Assembly (NCBI GenBank): GCA_965214295.1 | Contig: OZ243944.1 | Location: forward strand, 3,968,001 to 4,032,000 | Origin: JAJDUF01 sp965214295 | GTDB lineage: Bacteria > Chloroflexota > UBA11872 > UBA12225 > JAJDUF01 | Direction: 5' to 3' | DNA: 64,000 nt | Part shown: one piece after another, positions 8,286 to 17,262 of the stretch | Numbering within the stretch: the first letter of the stretch is position 1 | Layout of the letters: the number at the start of each line of letters is the position of its first letter | Translations under genes and position numbers: made by a program | The notes under the pieces: generated by a model | Database searches by the model: none | What the model was told of the DNA's origin: nothing | What the model saw: only the letters and a program-made list of their open reading frames with translations

Positions 8286-8708
8286 CTACTCTACGAACTC
8301 GATCTGCACAATGTGGGCGTTATCGCCGAGGCGCCGATAGAGGGGGGTAATGCGCGTATAGCCCCCCGGCCGGTCAGCAAACCAGCCCGGCTCGTCCTCG
8401 TCCTCGGGCATGAGCTTGGCAAAGAGCTTGTCCACCGCCACTCGATCCGGCAGCCGCGCCATGCAGCGGCGCCGGGCGTGGACCAGACGCGCCTGGTCGT
8501 CGCTTTCCACCCCCCGCCGGGCCGTAGTAATCAGCTTCTCGATGTGTCGCCGCAACTCTTTGGCGCGCGCATCGGTCGTCTTGATCCGCTCGTGGCGCAC
8601 CAGGGCACCCATCAAACTGCGGAGTAGCGCCTTGCGCTGGTCCGCCGGTCTATTGAGCTGCTTCCCTTTCCGTCCGTGACGCATAGCTCTACTCGTATCC
8701 TCTGCCAT
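8286..8708 (-). CDS. rplQ: 50S ribosomal protein L17
   Basis: 140 residues. MRHGRKGKQLNRPADQRKALLRSL is the L17 N-terminal signature and starts at Met9, so the true start may be eight codons downstream. The C-terminal part (GGYTRITPLYRRLGDNAHIVQIEFVE) is also characteristic. It lies directly downstream of rpoA, as in most bacteria. Confidence 0.97.
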   Translation of the reverse strand: MAEDTSRAMRHGRKGKQLNRPADQRKALLRSLMGALVRHERIKTTDARAKELRRHIEKLITTARRGVESDDQARLVHARRRCMARLPDRVAVDKLFAKLMPEDEDEPGWFADRPGGYTRITPLYRRLGDNAHIVQIEFVE

Positions 8709-8734
8709 TCCCTGATCGGCGGATCGCCAGCGCG

Positions 8735-9802
8735 CTATGGCGCAGCGACCTCCGGCTCGGCCGTGGGCGCAGCGACCTCCGGCTCGGCTGCCTCAGCAGC
8801 TTCCGGCGCCGGCTGCTCGACGCTCCCCCACATCACCCCACGCGCGGTGAGGCACTCGCGCAACTCTTGTAGCGACCGCTCGCCGAAATTGCGGAGCTTG
8901 AGTAGCTCCGCTTCGGTCATGTTGGCAATCTGTCCCACTTGGGAGATGTTGTTGCGCTTCAGGCAGTTGAGGGTCCGGTTGGTCAGCCCAAGGTCGTCTA
9001 CCGACAACTCGGCCAACTCCGGCGGGACCACCACCGCTACAGCGGCAGGTGCCGAGGCGGGAGCGGGCGCCGGGAGCGGCTCCGGCTCGGCGACGGGGAG
9101 GACGCTCTGCTCAAAGCGGAGAAACTCTTCGGCGAGCAGGCGCGCACTGCGGGCCAGTGCCTCCTCCGGCGTCAGCGTCCCATCCGTCCAGAGCTGGAGA
9201 TCAAGCTGGTCCAGGCTGGTATCCTGACCCACGCGGGCACCGCCGACGCTGTATTGCACGCGGCGGACGGGGGAGTAGATCGCGTCAACGGGAATCTCGC
9301 CGATAGGCACGTCCTCGCGTGTGTCGGCCGGTGTGTACCCGGTGCCACGATCAATCGTCAACTCCATACTCAGGTGGGACTGGTCATTGTCGAGCGTGGC
9401 GACTACCTGGTCGGGGTTGACGACCTCCACCTGCTCCGGCCAACGAATATCGCTGGCCTTGACGACACCCGGCCCCGGCACGTCGAGGTAGGCCTTCACG
9501 GGTTCCTGTTCCTTGGTGGCCGACCGCAGCCGAATCCGCTTCAGGTTGAGCACCACTTGCACTACATCTTCCTTGACGTTGGGGATGGTGGAGAACTCAT
9601 GCTGCACCCCTTCAATTCGCACAGCGGTCACCGCTGCGCCGGGCAGCGACGACAGGAGGACCCGCCGTAGCGCGTTACCGAGGGTGTGCCCGTAGCCGCG
9701 AGGCAACGGCTCGGCGCGGAAGGCCCCGTAGGAGGGGTCTACGCCCTCGTCCGTGCGCTGTATGTTCGTTTGGGGAGCTGCCTCAGTGATCACGTGGTCC
9801 AT
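8735..9802 (-). CDS. rpoA: RNA polymerase alpha subunit
   Basis: 355 residues. The N-terminal dimerisation domain contains GYGHTLGNALRRVLLSSLPGAAVT. The C-terminal domain contains LGLTNRTLNCLKRNNISQVGQ and LKLRNFGERSLQELRE, the UP-element and activator-binding helix-hairpin-helix. An Ala/Pro linker of about 25 residues joins the domains. After the CTD there is an unusual 25-residue Pro/Glu/Ala tail containing the repeat EPEVAAPTAEPEVAAP. Confidence 0.98.
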   Translation of the reverse strand: MDHVITEAAPQTNIQRTDEGVDPSYGAFRAEPLPRGYGHTLGNALRRVLLSSLPGAAVTAVRIEGVQHEFSTIPNVKEDVVQVVLNLKRIRLRSATKEQEPVKAYLDVPGPGVVKASDIRWPEQVEVVNPDQVVATLDNDQSHLSMELTIDRGTGYTPADTREDVPIGEIPVDAIYSPVRRVQYSVGGARVGQDTSLDQLDLQLWTDGTLTPEEALARSARLLAEEFLRFEQSVLPVAEPEPLPAPAPASAPAAVAVVVPPELAELSVDDLGLTNRTLNCLKRNNISQVGQIANMTEAELLKLRNFGERSLQELRECLTARGVMWGSVEQPAPEAAEAAEPEVAAPTAEPEVAAP

Positions 9803-9887
9803 GCCTCCTCAGCAACCGGCTGACATGGGACTTCAGAAAATACCTATAGGCGCGTCGAATGGCTGCGTGTAGTGCCAGCAGCAGGTG

Positions 9888-10517
9888 CTACCGTGAGTAG
9901 AACTCCACGATAAGCTGCTCGGAGATCTGGACATCAATCTCGCCACGCACTGGCAGCGTTTCGATGCGTGCTTCCAGCGTCGCCGCGTCGAACGCAAGCC
10001 ACTCCGGTGGCTGCCGCGGCGGGGCGCCGGTGACGACAGCCTCGAATAGGCCCAGCGAGCGCGACTTCGGTCGGACCGCCACCACGTCGTTGGGACGGAG
10101 CAGGCGCGAGGGAATATCACAGCGGCGACCGTTGACTAGGATATGGCCATGGTTGACAATCTGCCGGGCCTCCGGACGCGACGCTGCCAGGCCGAGGCGA
10201 TAGACTACGTTGTCCAGGCGCGACTCCAACACTTGGAGGAGATTTTCGCCGGTATTGCCGGTGCGCCGATTGGCTTCGGCAAAATGCCGGCGGAACTGCC
10301 GTTCCAAGACACCGTAGGTTCGCCGGGCCTTCTGCTTCTCGCGCAACTGTGTACCGTACTCGCTCGGGCGCGGCGGCCGCCGCTGCGGTCGCGGTCCCGG
10401 CGGGCTATTACGGCGACTGATCGCGCATTTCGGGGTGAGACAGCGATCGCCTTTGAGGAAGAGCTTCATGCCTTCACGTCGGCAGAGCTTACATACCGGT
10501 CCTGTATACCGTGCCAT
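9888..10517 (-). CDS. rpsD: 30S ribosomal protein S4
   Basis: 209 residues starting MARYTGPVCKLCRREG. The zinc-binding form is present, with Cys9, Cys12, Cys26 and Cys31. The S4 RNA-binding domain is at RLDNVVYRLGLAASRPEARQIVNHGHILVNG. I chose the ATG that fits the family start; the frame extends about 100 codons upstream into rpsK in another frame, with no similarity. It lies between rpsK and rpoA. Confidence 0.98.
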   Translation of the reverse strand: MARYTGPVCKLCRREGMKLFLKGDRCLTPKCAISRRNSPPGPRPQRRPPRPSEYGTQLREKQKARRTYGVLERQFRRHFAEANRRTGNTGENLLQVLESRLDNVVYRLGLAASRPEARQIVNHGHILVNGRRCDIPSRLLRPNDVVAVRPKSRSLGLFEAVVTGAPPRQPPEWLAFDAATLEARIETLPVRGEIDVQISEQLIVEFYSR

Positions 10518-10558
10518 GTGTGTTCTTCGCCTCGCTCCTCTCGTCGTCCTGGTGGGAG

Positions 10559-10963
10559 CTAGACCCTCCGGCGCTTGCGTGGCCGCGGCCCATTGTGCGG
10601 CATCGGGGTGATGTCTACGATACTGGTGACGGCCAAGCCGGCCGCCTGGAGTGAACGGATGGCCGATTCTCGGCCCGCCCCGGGACCTTTGATCCGCACG
10701 TCTATCTGCCGCATCCCGTTTTCCATCGCCCGACGCGCGGCCTGCTCGGCCGTCAAGCCGGCGGCAAACGGCGTGCTCTTCCGCGATCCGGGAAAGCCCA
10801 AGGAGCCACCGGAGGCCCAAGCGATGGTCGTACCGTCGGGGTCGGTGATGGTCACGATGGTATTGTTGAACGTGCTCTGAATGTGTGCGATCCCCCGCGG
10901 CACGTTCCGACGCTCGCGCCGCCGTCCCCGGCCGGAGCGTCTGGAGCGTCTGCTTTCAACCAT
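10559..10963 (-). CDS. rpsK: 30S ribosomal protein S11
   Basis: 134 residues. IAHIQSTFNNTIVTITDPDG, FAAGLTAEQAARRAMENG and DITPMPHNGPRPRKRRRV are diagnostic of S11. It is the promoter-proximal gene of this operon in the window. Usually rpsM (S13), often with rpmJ and infA, precedes it, but none is found in the 270 bp upstream. Confidence 0.98.
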   Translation of the reverse strand: MVESRRSRRSGRGRRRERRNVPRGIAHIQSTFNNTIVTITDPDGTTIAWASGGSLGFPGSRKSTPFAAGLTAEQAARRAMENGMRQIDVRIKGPGAGRESAIRSLQAAGLAVTSIVDITPMPHNGPRPRKRRRV

Positions 10964-11237
10964 CGCGGCGTTTTCCTTACCTCTCCCCCAGCGGCCGCCG
11001 AGGGCAGCGATCCCACTTTCCGGCAGTGCGGCTCATTGGGTGTGCAGCGCGCCTGATTCCATACGACAGTGTGAGTGGCACAAAACGCAAGCTAGAAGTA
11101 TAGCAGGAAGACGGTGGAACGACAAATCAGCCGCGGTGGCTGCGCCGGAGGCTGCTGCCGGTCAATGGACCGGTCGCTCCGACCAGGATGGATTGACGGG
11201 TGCGGCGGCAAGGGGGTCGGCCGGTCAATACGCCGGA

Positions 11238-11447
11238 CTAGAGCCGGCGCAGGGATAACACACCTAGGAGCAGACTGCCCAGTCCCCACCCAAGCAGGAA
11301 CAACTGGTCGGTGATGAACCACAGACTGACGGCGACGACGGTAATCAAGCTACAAGCGATCAACGCCATCCACGCGCGGGCGCGCCCGGACGGAGCATCG
11401 CCCGAAAGCGGCCCGCGTGGCGGGGGTGTCGGCGGTTGCACCGTCAC
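11238..11447 (-). CDS. small two-helix membrane protein
   Basis: 69 residues with a proline-rich N-terminus and two membrane segments (about 26-47 and 49-66), ending LSLRRL. A GTG start is preceded by GAGGT. It is divergent from the PAC2-family gene. No family is recognised. Its length and clean hydrophobic pattern make it plausible as a real gene. Confidence 0.55.
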   Translation of the reverse strand: MTVQPPTPPPRGPLSGDAPSGRARAWMALIACSLITVVAVSLWFITDQLFLLGWGLGSLLLGVLSLRRL

Positions 11448-11590
11448 ATGTACCTCACTTCCAGCCTAGGAGTAGCAGGGCGCGGGTCGCTCCGTATAGT
11501 GAATACTCTCCGCTGGCACCTGGTACATTACAGTATACCCTTAGAGGTACTGGATGGCAGTTGGAGTATGTACAGGATCGAGGAACCATC

Positions 11591-12493
11591 GTGGACATCA
11601 TGCGTATAGACCAGCGTCCGGAGCTACGGCAGCCGGTCCTCATCACCGCCTTCTCCGGGTGGAACGATGCGGCAGAGGGGGCAACCTACGCCGCGAGGAT
11701 TATTCGGCGTCAGCGGCGCGCAGCCCGCTTCGCGCGCATCGAGGCGGAGGAATTCTTCGTGTTTACGGAGACCCGCCCCACAGTGCGCTTGCGGGCCGGG
11801 ATGACGCGCGAGATCCGCTGGCCGGGGAACCGCTTCTACGCCAGTGCAACGTCGGACGAGAGCGCTGACCTGATCCTGCTGATCGGGGCCGAGCCACAGC
11901 TGCGCTGGCAGACCTTCTGCAACGCCATCATTGACCTGGCACGAGATCTCAGCGTAGACAAGATCATCACCTTGGGCGCACTGCTGGAAGCGACGCCGCA
12001 CACCCGCCCCACGCCGGTCAGTGGCAGCTCGCCCGATCCCGAGCTGGCCAGTCGGCTCGCTGCGCGCGGCTTGGGTGGCTCACGCTATGAAGGTCCGACC
12101 GGAATCGTCGGTGTGCTGAACTCAAGCTGCCACAGCAACGGTCTGCCGGTCGCTAGTCTGTGGGCCAGCCAACCGCACTACTTGCAGGGTCACCGGAACC
12201 CGGCGGTGGCGCTGGCCTTGCTGGAGCATTTGAGCGCGCTCGTGGACTTGGAGCTGGATTTGACGATTGTCGAGCATCAGGCCAGGGCGTACCGGCGCCA
12301 GGTGGACGAGGCCCTTGAGGAGCACCCCAAGATTCGCGCCTACATCGAGGAGCTGGAGCGGAAAGCCGACAGCGACGTGGGCCGGACCGAGGCGGATGGC
12401 GGCCAGGAGGCGTTGCCCAGCGGCGAGGATATGGTGCAGGAGCTGGAGCAGTGGCTGCGCCAGCAACGGGGGCCGGCTGCAGAGGACGAGTAG
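11591..12493 (+). CDS. PAC2 family protein
   Basis: 300 residues from a GTG with AGGA seven bases upstream; an ATG three codons later is an alternative. The core has RQPVLITAFSGWNDAAEGAT, LILLIGAEPQLRW, IITLGALLEATPHTRPTPVSG and GPTGIVGVLNSSCHSNGLP, the pattern of PAC2 proteins, which are related to archaeal/eukaryotic proteasome-assembly chaperones and common in Actinobacteria and Chloroflexi. The C-terminal 60 residues are a charged helical extension. The bacterial role is unknown. Confidence 0.88.
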   Translation: MDIMRIDQRPELRQPVLITAFSGWNDAAEGATYAARIIRRQRRAARFARIEAEEFFVFTETRPTVRLRAGMTREIRWPGNRFYASATSDESADLILLIGAEPQLRWQTFCNAIIDLARDLSVDKIITLGALLEATPHTRPTPVSGSSPDPELASRLAARGLGGSRYEGPTGIVGVLNSSCHSNGLPVASLWASQPHYLQGHRNPAVALALLEHLSALVDLELDLTIVEHQARAYRRQVDEALEEHPKIRAYIEELERKADSDVGRTEADGGQEALPSGEDMVQELEQWLRQQRGPAAEDE

Positions 12494-12503
12494 TAGGCAC
12501 GGA

Positions 12504-12542
12504 CCTCACCCCCCGGCCCCCTCTCCACTTGTGGAGAGGGGG
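12504..12542. repeat. family A hairpin between convergent genes
   Basis: CCTCACCCCCCGGCCCC then the perfect stem CCCCCTCTCCAC/GTGGAGAGGGGG. It lies between the convergent PAC2 and recR genes and may end transcription in both directions, although it lacks a T tract. Confidence 0.8.
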
Positions 12543-12554
12543 AGTCCACCGGCG

Positions 12555-13160
12555 CTAGTAATCCCGGCGGCCCTCCAGCGCACGACTCAGTGTGTAGTCG
12601 TCGGCGTACTCCAGATCGGAGCCGATGGGTAGCCCTTGGGCCAAGCGAGTGACCTGCACGCCGCTGGGCTGGAGCCGGCTCCGCAGCAGATTTGCGGTGG
12701 CCTCGCCTTCTACCGTGGCATTCGTCGCGACAATGACCTCCTCAGGCTGCTCGCCGGCCACGCGCCGGACCAGCTCGCGGATCCGCAGATCGTCCTCCAG
12801 CACCCCATCCATCGGTGAGAACGAGCCGTGCAGGACGTGATATTGCCCCCGGTAGACCCCGGTGCGCTCCAGCGCCAGGACATCCAGCGGCTCCTCGACC
12901 ACGCAGATGCGCTGGCGGTCGCGGGTAGGGTCGGTACAGATGTGGCAAGGATCGTGCGTGCCGAGATTGAAGCAAGTGTTGCAGGTGAGGATTTTTTCCT
13001 TGAGGTCCAGAATGGCGGCGGCCAAGGAGTGGGCTTCCTCCGCGGACTGACGCAGCAAAAAGTACGTCAGCCGCTGGGCCGTCTTGGGGCCGATGGTAGG
13101 GAGCTTGCCGAACTCGGCAATCAGCCGGGCAATAGGCTCCGCGAGCGTTTGCGCTGTCAT
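12555..13160 (-). CDS. recR: recombination mediator RecR
   Basis: 201 residues. RecR works with RecO/RecF to load RecA onto gapped DNA. The helix-hairpin-helix (LPTIGPKTAQRLTYFLL), the zinc finger with Cys60, Cys63, Cys72 and Cys75, and the Toprim domain (ICVVEEPLDVLALE...YHVLHG) are all present. It is downstream of the YbaB gene and dnaX, the common dnaX-ybaB-recR order. Confidence 0.97.
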   Translation of the reverse strand: MTAQTLAEPIARLIAEFGKLPTIGPKTAQRLTYFLLRQSAEEAHSLAAAILDLKEKILTCNTCFNLGTHDPCHICTDPTRDRQRICVVEEPLDVLALERTGVYRGQYHVLHGSFSPMDGVLEDDLRIRELVRRVAGEQPEEVIVATNATVEGEATANLLRSRLQPSGVQVTRLAQGLPIGSDLEYADDYTLSRALEGRRDY

Positions 13161-13197
13161 GAGGTTGCCGTGCTGCCCTTGCGGGCCGTTGCTGCGG

Positions 13198-13497
13198 CTA
13201 GAAACCGAGGTTGCCGAGGCCCAAGCCGCCGGTCAGGGCGCCGAGCCGCTTGCCGGCCAACTCCTGGGACTTCGTCAACGCTTCGCTGAACGCGGCGAGG
13301 ATCAAGTCCTCCAAGAGTGAGACGTCTGCCGGGTCTACGACATCGGGATCAATCTCGACGGCCTGGACCTGCTGCTGCCCGGTCATCGTCACGACGACTG
13401 CCCCACCCCCGGCGGTACCCTCGATAGTCTCTTGGGCAAGCTCCTCCTGGATCTTCACCATCTTGTTCTGCATCCTACGCAGCATTTTCATGTTCAT
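13198..13497 (-). CDS. YbaB/EbfC family nucleoid-associated protein
   Basis: 99 residues. The MLRRMQNKMVKIQEELAQETIEGTAGGGAVVVTMTGQQQVQAVEIDPDVVDP pattern (helix, then GG-turn beta-hairpin) is that of the YbaB/EbfC DNA-binding family. It sits between dnaX and recR as in many bacteria. The C-terminus is glycine-rich (GALTGGLGLGNLGF). Confidence 0.95.
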   Translation of the reverse strand: MNMKMLRRMQNKMVKIQEELAQETIEGTAGGGAVVVTMTGQQQVQAVEIDPDVVDPADVSLLEDLILAAFSEALTKSQELAGKRLGALTGGLGLGNLGF

Positions 13498-13529
13498 TCG
13501 CGTTCTCCTTATCCGGCGGTTGGTGTCGG

Positions 13530-15263
13530 CTAGGCTCCGTCGGCTGCCTCATCAATGATAGTCGCTCCGGGGAAAACCGTCCGCAGAGCATGGCGGACGA
13601 CCGGGTCCTCTCGCTCCGGGTTGGCTGGGGCCGCATTGCGCTCCGCGGCGCCTTTGACCGCGATGCGCGCGTGGAGCGGCCGGCCAAACACCCGTTGCAG
13701 CGCCTTCTCCGTAATCAAACGGTTCTCCGGCTTCTCGACTTGCTCGGCGTGAAAAGCGTAGTCGAACTCCAGCGTGATATGGTCGGCTTGGACCGCGGCG
13801 ACCCGTGCATCGCGGAGCAATGCGGTGACCTTGCGCCGCCGGCCCAGCAACTCAAGCACCGCCGGCCAGCGCGACTCGATAGCAGCCACCGACAGCGGCC
13901 CGGTGGCGGCCGGAACGGCTCGCTCTGCGGGCTGTGGCGTGGCGGGAGCGGGGGATGGGGCCGCCACTTGCGGCGCCGGTGCGGCTTGGTCGCTCTGCGG
14001 CGCTGCCGGCTCGCGCGGCGCCGCGGCGGCGGACGGGGGGGCCGTCTCTGCCGGTGTCGGTTCAGGTTCAGCGGCCCGGCGGGCGTCCGGGGCCGGAGCC
14101 GGGGCCGGCTGCGCTGCGGGCGAGGCGGGAGCGGCAGCGGCGACCGCCGGTGTGACCGTCGGCGCCGGGTCGCTGCCGGCGACTAGCGCCTGCACCGCCG
14201 CAAGCTCCAGCGGCAGCTGCGGCTGGAGCGTGGTGCTCCGCAAGCCTTGATCGGCTTCCGTAAAGAGCCGGAGCCAACGGACCAGCGCCGGGAGGTCGGC
14301 ACGTCGGCTGCGTGCCCGCACCGCCTCCTGCTCTTCTTGGCTCAACGACAGCCCGGCGGGTGTGGTCACACCGCTATGGGCCAGCAGCAGGGCACGCAAG
14401 AAGCCGACAAGCTGGCGGCCGAACTCGCGCAAGTCCGCTCCCCGGTCGCTGACCGTCTGAAGCGTCGTCAGGGCAGCTGCCAAGTCACCGTCGAAGAGCG
14501 CATCGGCCATCGCTAGGACCAAGGCTTGATCCGAGAGGCCGAGCATGTCTTGCAGATGCCCGACATTGATCGTCTGTCCGGCGAACGAGGCGGCCTGATC
14601 GAGGAGGCTCAAGGCGTCGCGCACACTGCCCGTCGCCAAGCGAGCGACGAACTCTAGCGCCGCATCGTCAACGGCAAGCTCTTCTCGCTGGCTGACCGTC
14701 CGCAGGTGTCGCACCAAGTCGGTCGTCGCCACGGGCTTGAAGTCGAACCGCTGACAGCGCGATAGCACCGTAGCCGGCACCCGCTGCGGGTCGGTCGTGG
14801 CGAGCACGAAGATGACGTGCGGCGGTGGCTCCTCCAGCGTTTTCAGCAGTGCATTGAATGCGCTGGTCGAGAGCATGTGGACTTCATCAATGATATAGAC
14901 CTTGTAGCGTCCCTCGGCCGGCCGACGGGCAACTTTCTCGCGCAGGTCACGAATATCGTCCACGCCGGTATTGGAGGCGCCATCAATCTCGATCATCAGG
15001 TCGAGCTGTGCGCCGCGCTTGATCGCCGCGCAGTGGTTACACTGATCGCACGGCTCCGGCTGCATCCCCTGTTGGCAGTTGACCGCCTTTGCCAGCAGGC
15101 GTGCCGTGGTTGTCTTGCCGGTGCCGCGCGGACCGGTGAAGAGGTAGGCATGCGCCAACTGGTCGGGCCGTGCCAACGCATTGCGGAGCGTGCGGACGAT
15201 ATGCTCCTGCCCGACGACGTCGGTGAAGGTCTGGGGGCGCCACGTGTTATAGAGGGAGGCCAC
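13530..15263 (-). CDS. dnaX: DNA polymerase III subunits gamma/tau
   Basis: 577 residues. It is the clamp-loader ATPase. Walker A is GPRGTGKT (44-51); a zinc module uses Cys63, Cys72, Cys75 and Cys78; Walker B is IDEVHMLS; and the SRC sensor is SRCQRF. The N-terminal 360 residues are the conserved gamma part. A long Ala/Pro linker (about 380-470) leads to a C-terminal tau-like domain. No slippery A-run is evident that would suggest programmed frameshifting to gamma. Confidence 0.97.
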   Translation of the reverse strand: MASLYNTWRPQTFTDVVGQEHIVRTLRNALARPDQLAHAYLFTGPRGTGKTTTARLLAKAVNCQQGMQPEPCDQCNHCAAIKRGAQLDLMIEIDGASNTGVDDIRDLREKVARRPAEGRYKVYIIDEVHMLSTSAFNALLKTLEEPPPHVIFVLATTDPQRVPATVLSRCQRFDFKPVATTDLVRHLRTVSQREELAVDDAALEFVARLATGSVRDALSLLDQAASFAGQTINVGHLQDMLGLSDQALVLAMADALFDGDLAAALTTLQTVSDRGADLREFGRQLVGFLRALLLAHSGVTTPAGLSLSQEEQEAVRARSRRADLPALVRWLRLFTEADQGLRSTTLQPQLPLELAAVQALVAGSDPAPTVTPAVAAAAPASPAAQPAPAPAPDARRAAEPEPTPAETAPPSAAAAPREPAAPQSDQAAPAPQVAAPSPAPATPQPAERAVPAATGPLSVAAIESRWPAVLELLGRRRKVTALLRDARVAAVQADHITLEFDYAFHAEQVEKPENRLITEKALQRVFGRPLHARIAVKGAAERNAAPANPEREDPVVRHALRTVFPGATIIDEAADGA

Positions 15264-15496
15264 CTGGTGCTACTCCGTCCTCGCTCCGACTGTGGACTAC
15301 ACGTACCTTAACGCCGGCCGGCAATGGAGGCTGCCGGTGTGGTCACGAGCGGCCGCCGGCAGGTTCATGAGGCGGCTGCCGGTGCCAGCCTACCAGCGCA
15401 GCGACCGGCCGGTCTCGACTCAATGAACACTCCGGAGGAATGGTCGCGCACCCCCTTTTGATCCTGCCACCCGACGTACGCAGCGCGGTTGGCTCA

Positions 15497-15594
15497 GGCC
15501 AGGCTGCCCTGCGGCACCCAGGACGGTCTCCTTACCGCTGCTTCCTTCCGGACCTGACGGGGTTCGGAGTGCCCTGCCGCGCAGGACCCAGCCA
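15497..15594 (-). ncRNA. ffs: signal recognition particle RNA, small bacterial type
   Basis: The minus strand carries GTCAGGTCCGGAAGGAAGCA, the nearly invariant 4.5S/SRP RNA domain IV with the asymmetric loop and GGAA tetraloop. The flanks GGCTGGGTCCTGCGCGGCA and TGCCGCAGGGCAGCCTGGCC pair to close a long hairpin of about 98 nt. Position close to dnaX is typical. The ends are estimated from the pairing. Confidence 0.93.
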
Positions 15595-15990
<396 letters not shown>

Positions 15991-16028
15991 GCGTGGCCGG
16001 TCTGCTATCGAGTATAGCAAGCCGCGCC

Positions 16029-16065
16029 ACCTACCCCCGGCCCCCTCCCTAAAAGGGAAAGGGAG
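16029..16065. repeat. family A-like repeat (CCCTCCCTAAAAGGGAAAGGG)
   Basis: Variant with CCTACCCCCGGCCCCCTCCCT followed by AAAAGGGAAAGGGAG; similar to the copy at 22701-22740. Confidence 0.6.
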
Positions 16066-16441
16066 TCCTGGCCCTCTCAGCCGCCATGACGAGCGCCAAG
16101 GCGCGCTTCATCGCGCCCCGGGGGGCAGCGGGCCAGTGTTGTACCACTTCATCCGTGAGTGACCAGAGCGCCGTGACCGCCGCCTCAACATGCTTACGGC
16201 TATGCGCCAGATCTTCCCGTAGATCCGTCACCAGGTCGAGCAAGCGGTCGTAATCTCCGGGCGACAGGGCCGCGATCCGGGGGAGCAATTCCGTCGCGAG
16301 ACGCTGGGCTAGGAGATAAGTGTTTTCAACCGCCAGGTCAATGGCGGCCAATGCATCGTCGTCGAGCCGCGCCAGCAACTCCGGGTATTTCGACCCTAAC
16401 GACCGGCCGACTTGGAAGATGTCTACGTTCGTGGCTTCCAT
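16049..16441 (-). CDS. hypothetical alpha-helical protein
   Basis: 130 residues, almost entirely predicted helix, no membrane segment. GAGGAG precedes the ATG by two bases. The end of the gene overlaps a family A-like repeat, so the last residues (TPFPF) come from repeat sequence. No family is recognised. Confidence 0.6.
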   Translation of the reverse strand: MEATNVDIFQVGRSLGSKYPELLARLDDDALAAIDLAVENTYLLAQRLATELLPRIAALSPGDYDRLLDLVTDLREDLAHSRKHVEAAVTALWSLTDEVVQHWPAAPRGAMKRALALVMAAERARTPFPF

Positions 16442-16501
16442 GGCTCCTCACCCTCTAGCGATCCTCGGCCTCCTCCAGGAATAGGAATCACTCAGCCACG
16501 A

Positions 16502-16846
16502 TTACTGAGTGGGTATACCTAGCTGTTGTTGCAGATAGGGAAGAATAACTTGGAACATTATGGCGCTAATAATTAATACTATAAGTCCCCACAATACTAC
16601 TCGCCATGCCGAGAATGGTGTTCCAAGGGGCAAATCATCTCTGACGCTGAAGCCGGCACTCCAGCCACTTTCGTCCCGCTGAAAACGAAAGCTGCTTGCC
16701 TTTAGAATGAAGGATAGCACCGTGTTTAGTATATTTCCTGCTGCTCCTAGAAGCACTGCCGCTATGATGAGCAACTCACCGACAACCCAATACGGTAAGT
16801 CTCGACTGACGGCATCATCCACCGCCATCCTAAGCAGATTGTCCAC
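16502..16846 (-). CDS. hypothetical membrane protein
   Basis: 114 residues from a GTG start. There is one long hydrophobic segment near the N-terminus (about 20-50) and one near the C-terminus (85-105), separated by a soluble loop. It is the last of three leftward genes with lower GC than neighbours, starting 2 bp after the preceding stop. No family is recognised. Confidence 0.6.
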   Translation of the reverse strand: MDNLLRMAVDDAVSRDLPYWVVGELLIIAAVLLGAAGNILNTVLSFILKASSFRFQRDESGWSAGFSVRDDLPLGTPFSAWRVVLWGLIVLIISAIMFQVILPYLQQQLGIPTQ

Positions 16847-16848
16847 GG

Positions 16849-17262
16849 CTAGACCAGTAAGATCAACACTGCCGACTCAATCACAAATCCGATAGCCACC
16901 ACGAAGCCAACGATAAGGTGCCGTGGATTCACGAACGGATTCATCGCGTTCGCCCAGTAGATGCCCAGGAAAAGTGATGCCACTCCTAAGATTGCTACGG
17001 GCAATGCGAACTTCGGAGACAGGAGCACTATGAAGCCAGCAAAGAACCAGAGGAAAAAGGACCAGTGAAAGTAACGCCGAGCCAAGAGACGATATCTTTC
17101 TCGACGGAGACCAGATCTCTCCGCAGGCTTGACGCTCCTTTTCACTTCAGTCGTAGAGAGGGCACTACGAATGTCAGACACCCTCGGATAGTAGGGATTA
17201 GGCTTTGACCATTGCCTGTCAACTCTGACCACATCCCCCGTATACAATTGCCTAGCTACCAT
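16849..17262 (-). CDS. hypothetical membrane protein with N-terminal cytosolic region
   Basis: 137 residues from the ATG preceded by GAGGAGTGTGAGGA. A basic hydrophilic region of about 65 residues leads into three membrane segments (SFFLWFFAGFIVLL, ALPVAILGVASLFLGIYW, VGFVVAIGFVIESAVLILLV). Its start overlaps the end of the upstream gene by 11 bp, so the two are likely translated together. Function unknown. Confidence 0.6.
   Translation of the reverse strand: MVARQLYTGDVVRVDRQWSKPNPYYPRVSDIRSALSTTEVKRSVKPAERSGLRRERYRLLARRYFHWSFFLWFFAGFIVLLSPKFALPVAILGVASLFLGIYWANAMNPFVNPRHLIVGFVVAIGFVIESAVLILLV

Noticed and set aside
8939..9670. Long open frame antisense to rpoA
   Set aside because: It is a high-GC shadow frame; the rpoA protein on the other strand is unmistakable.
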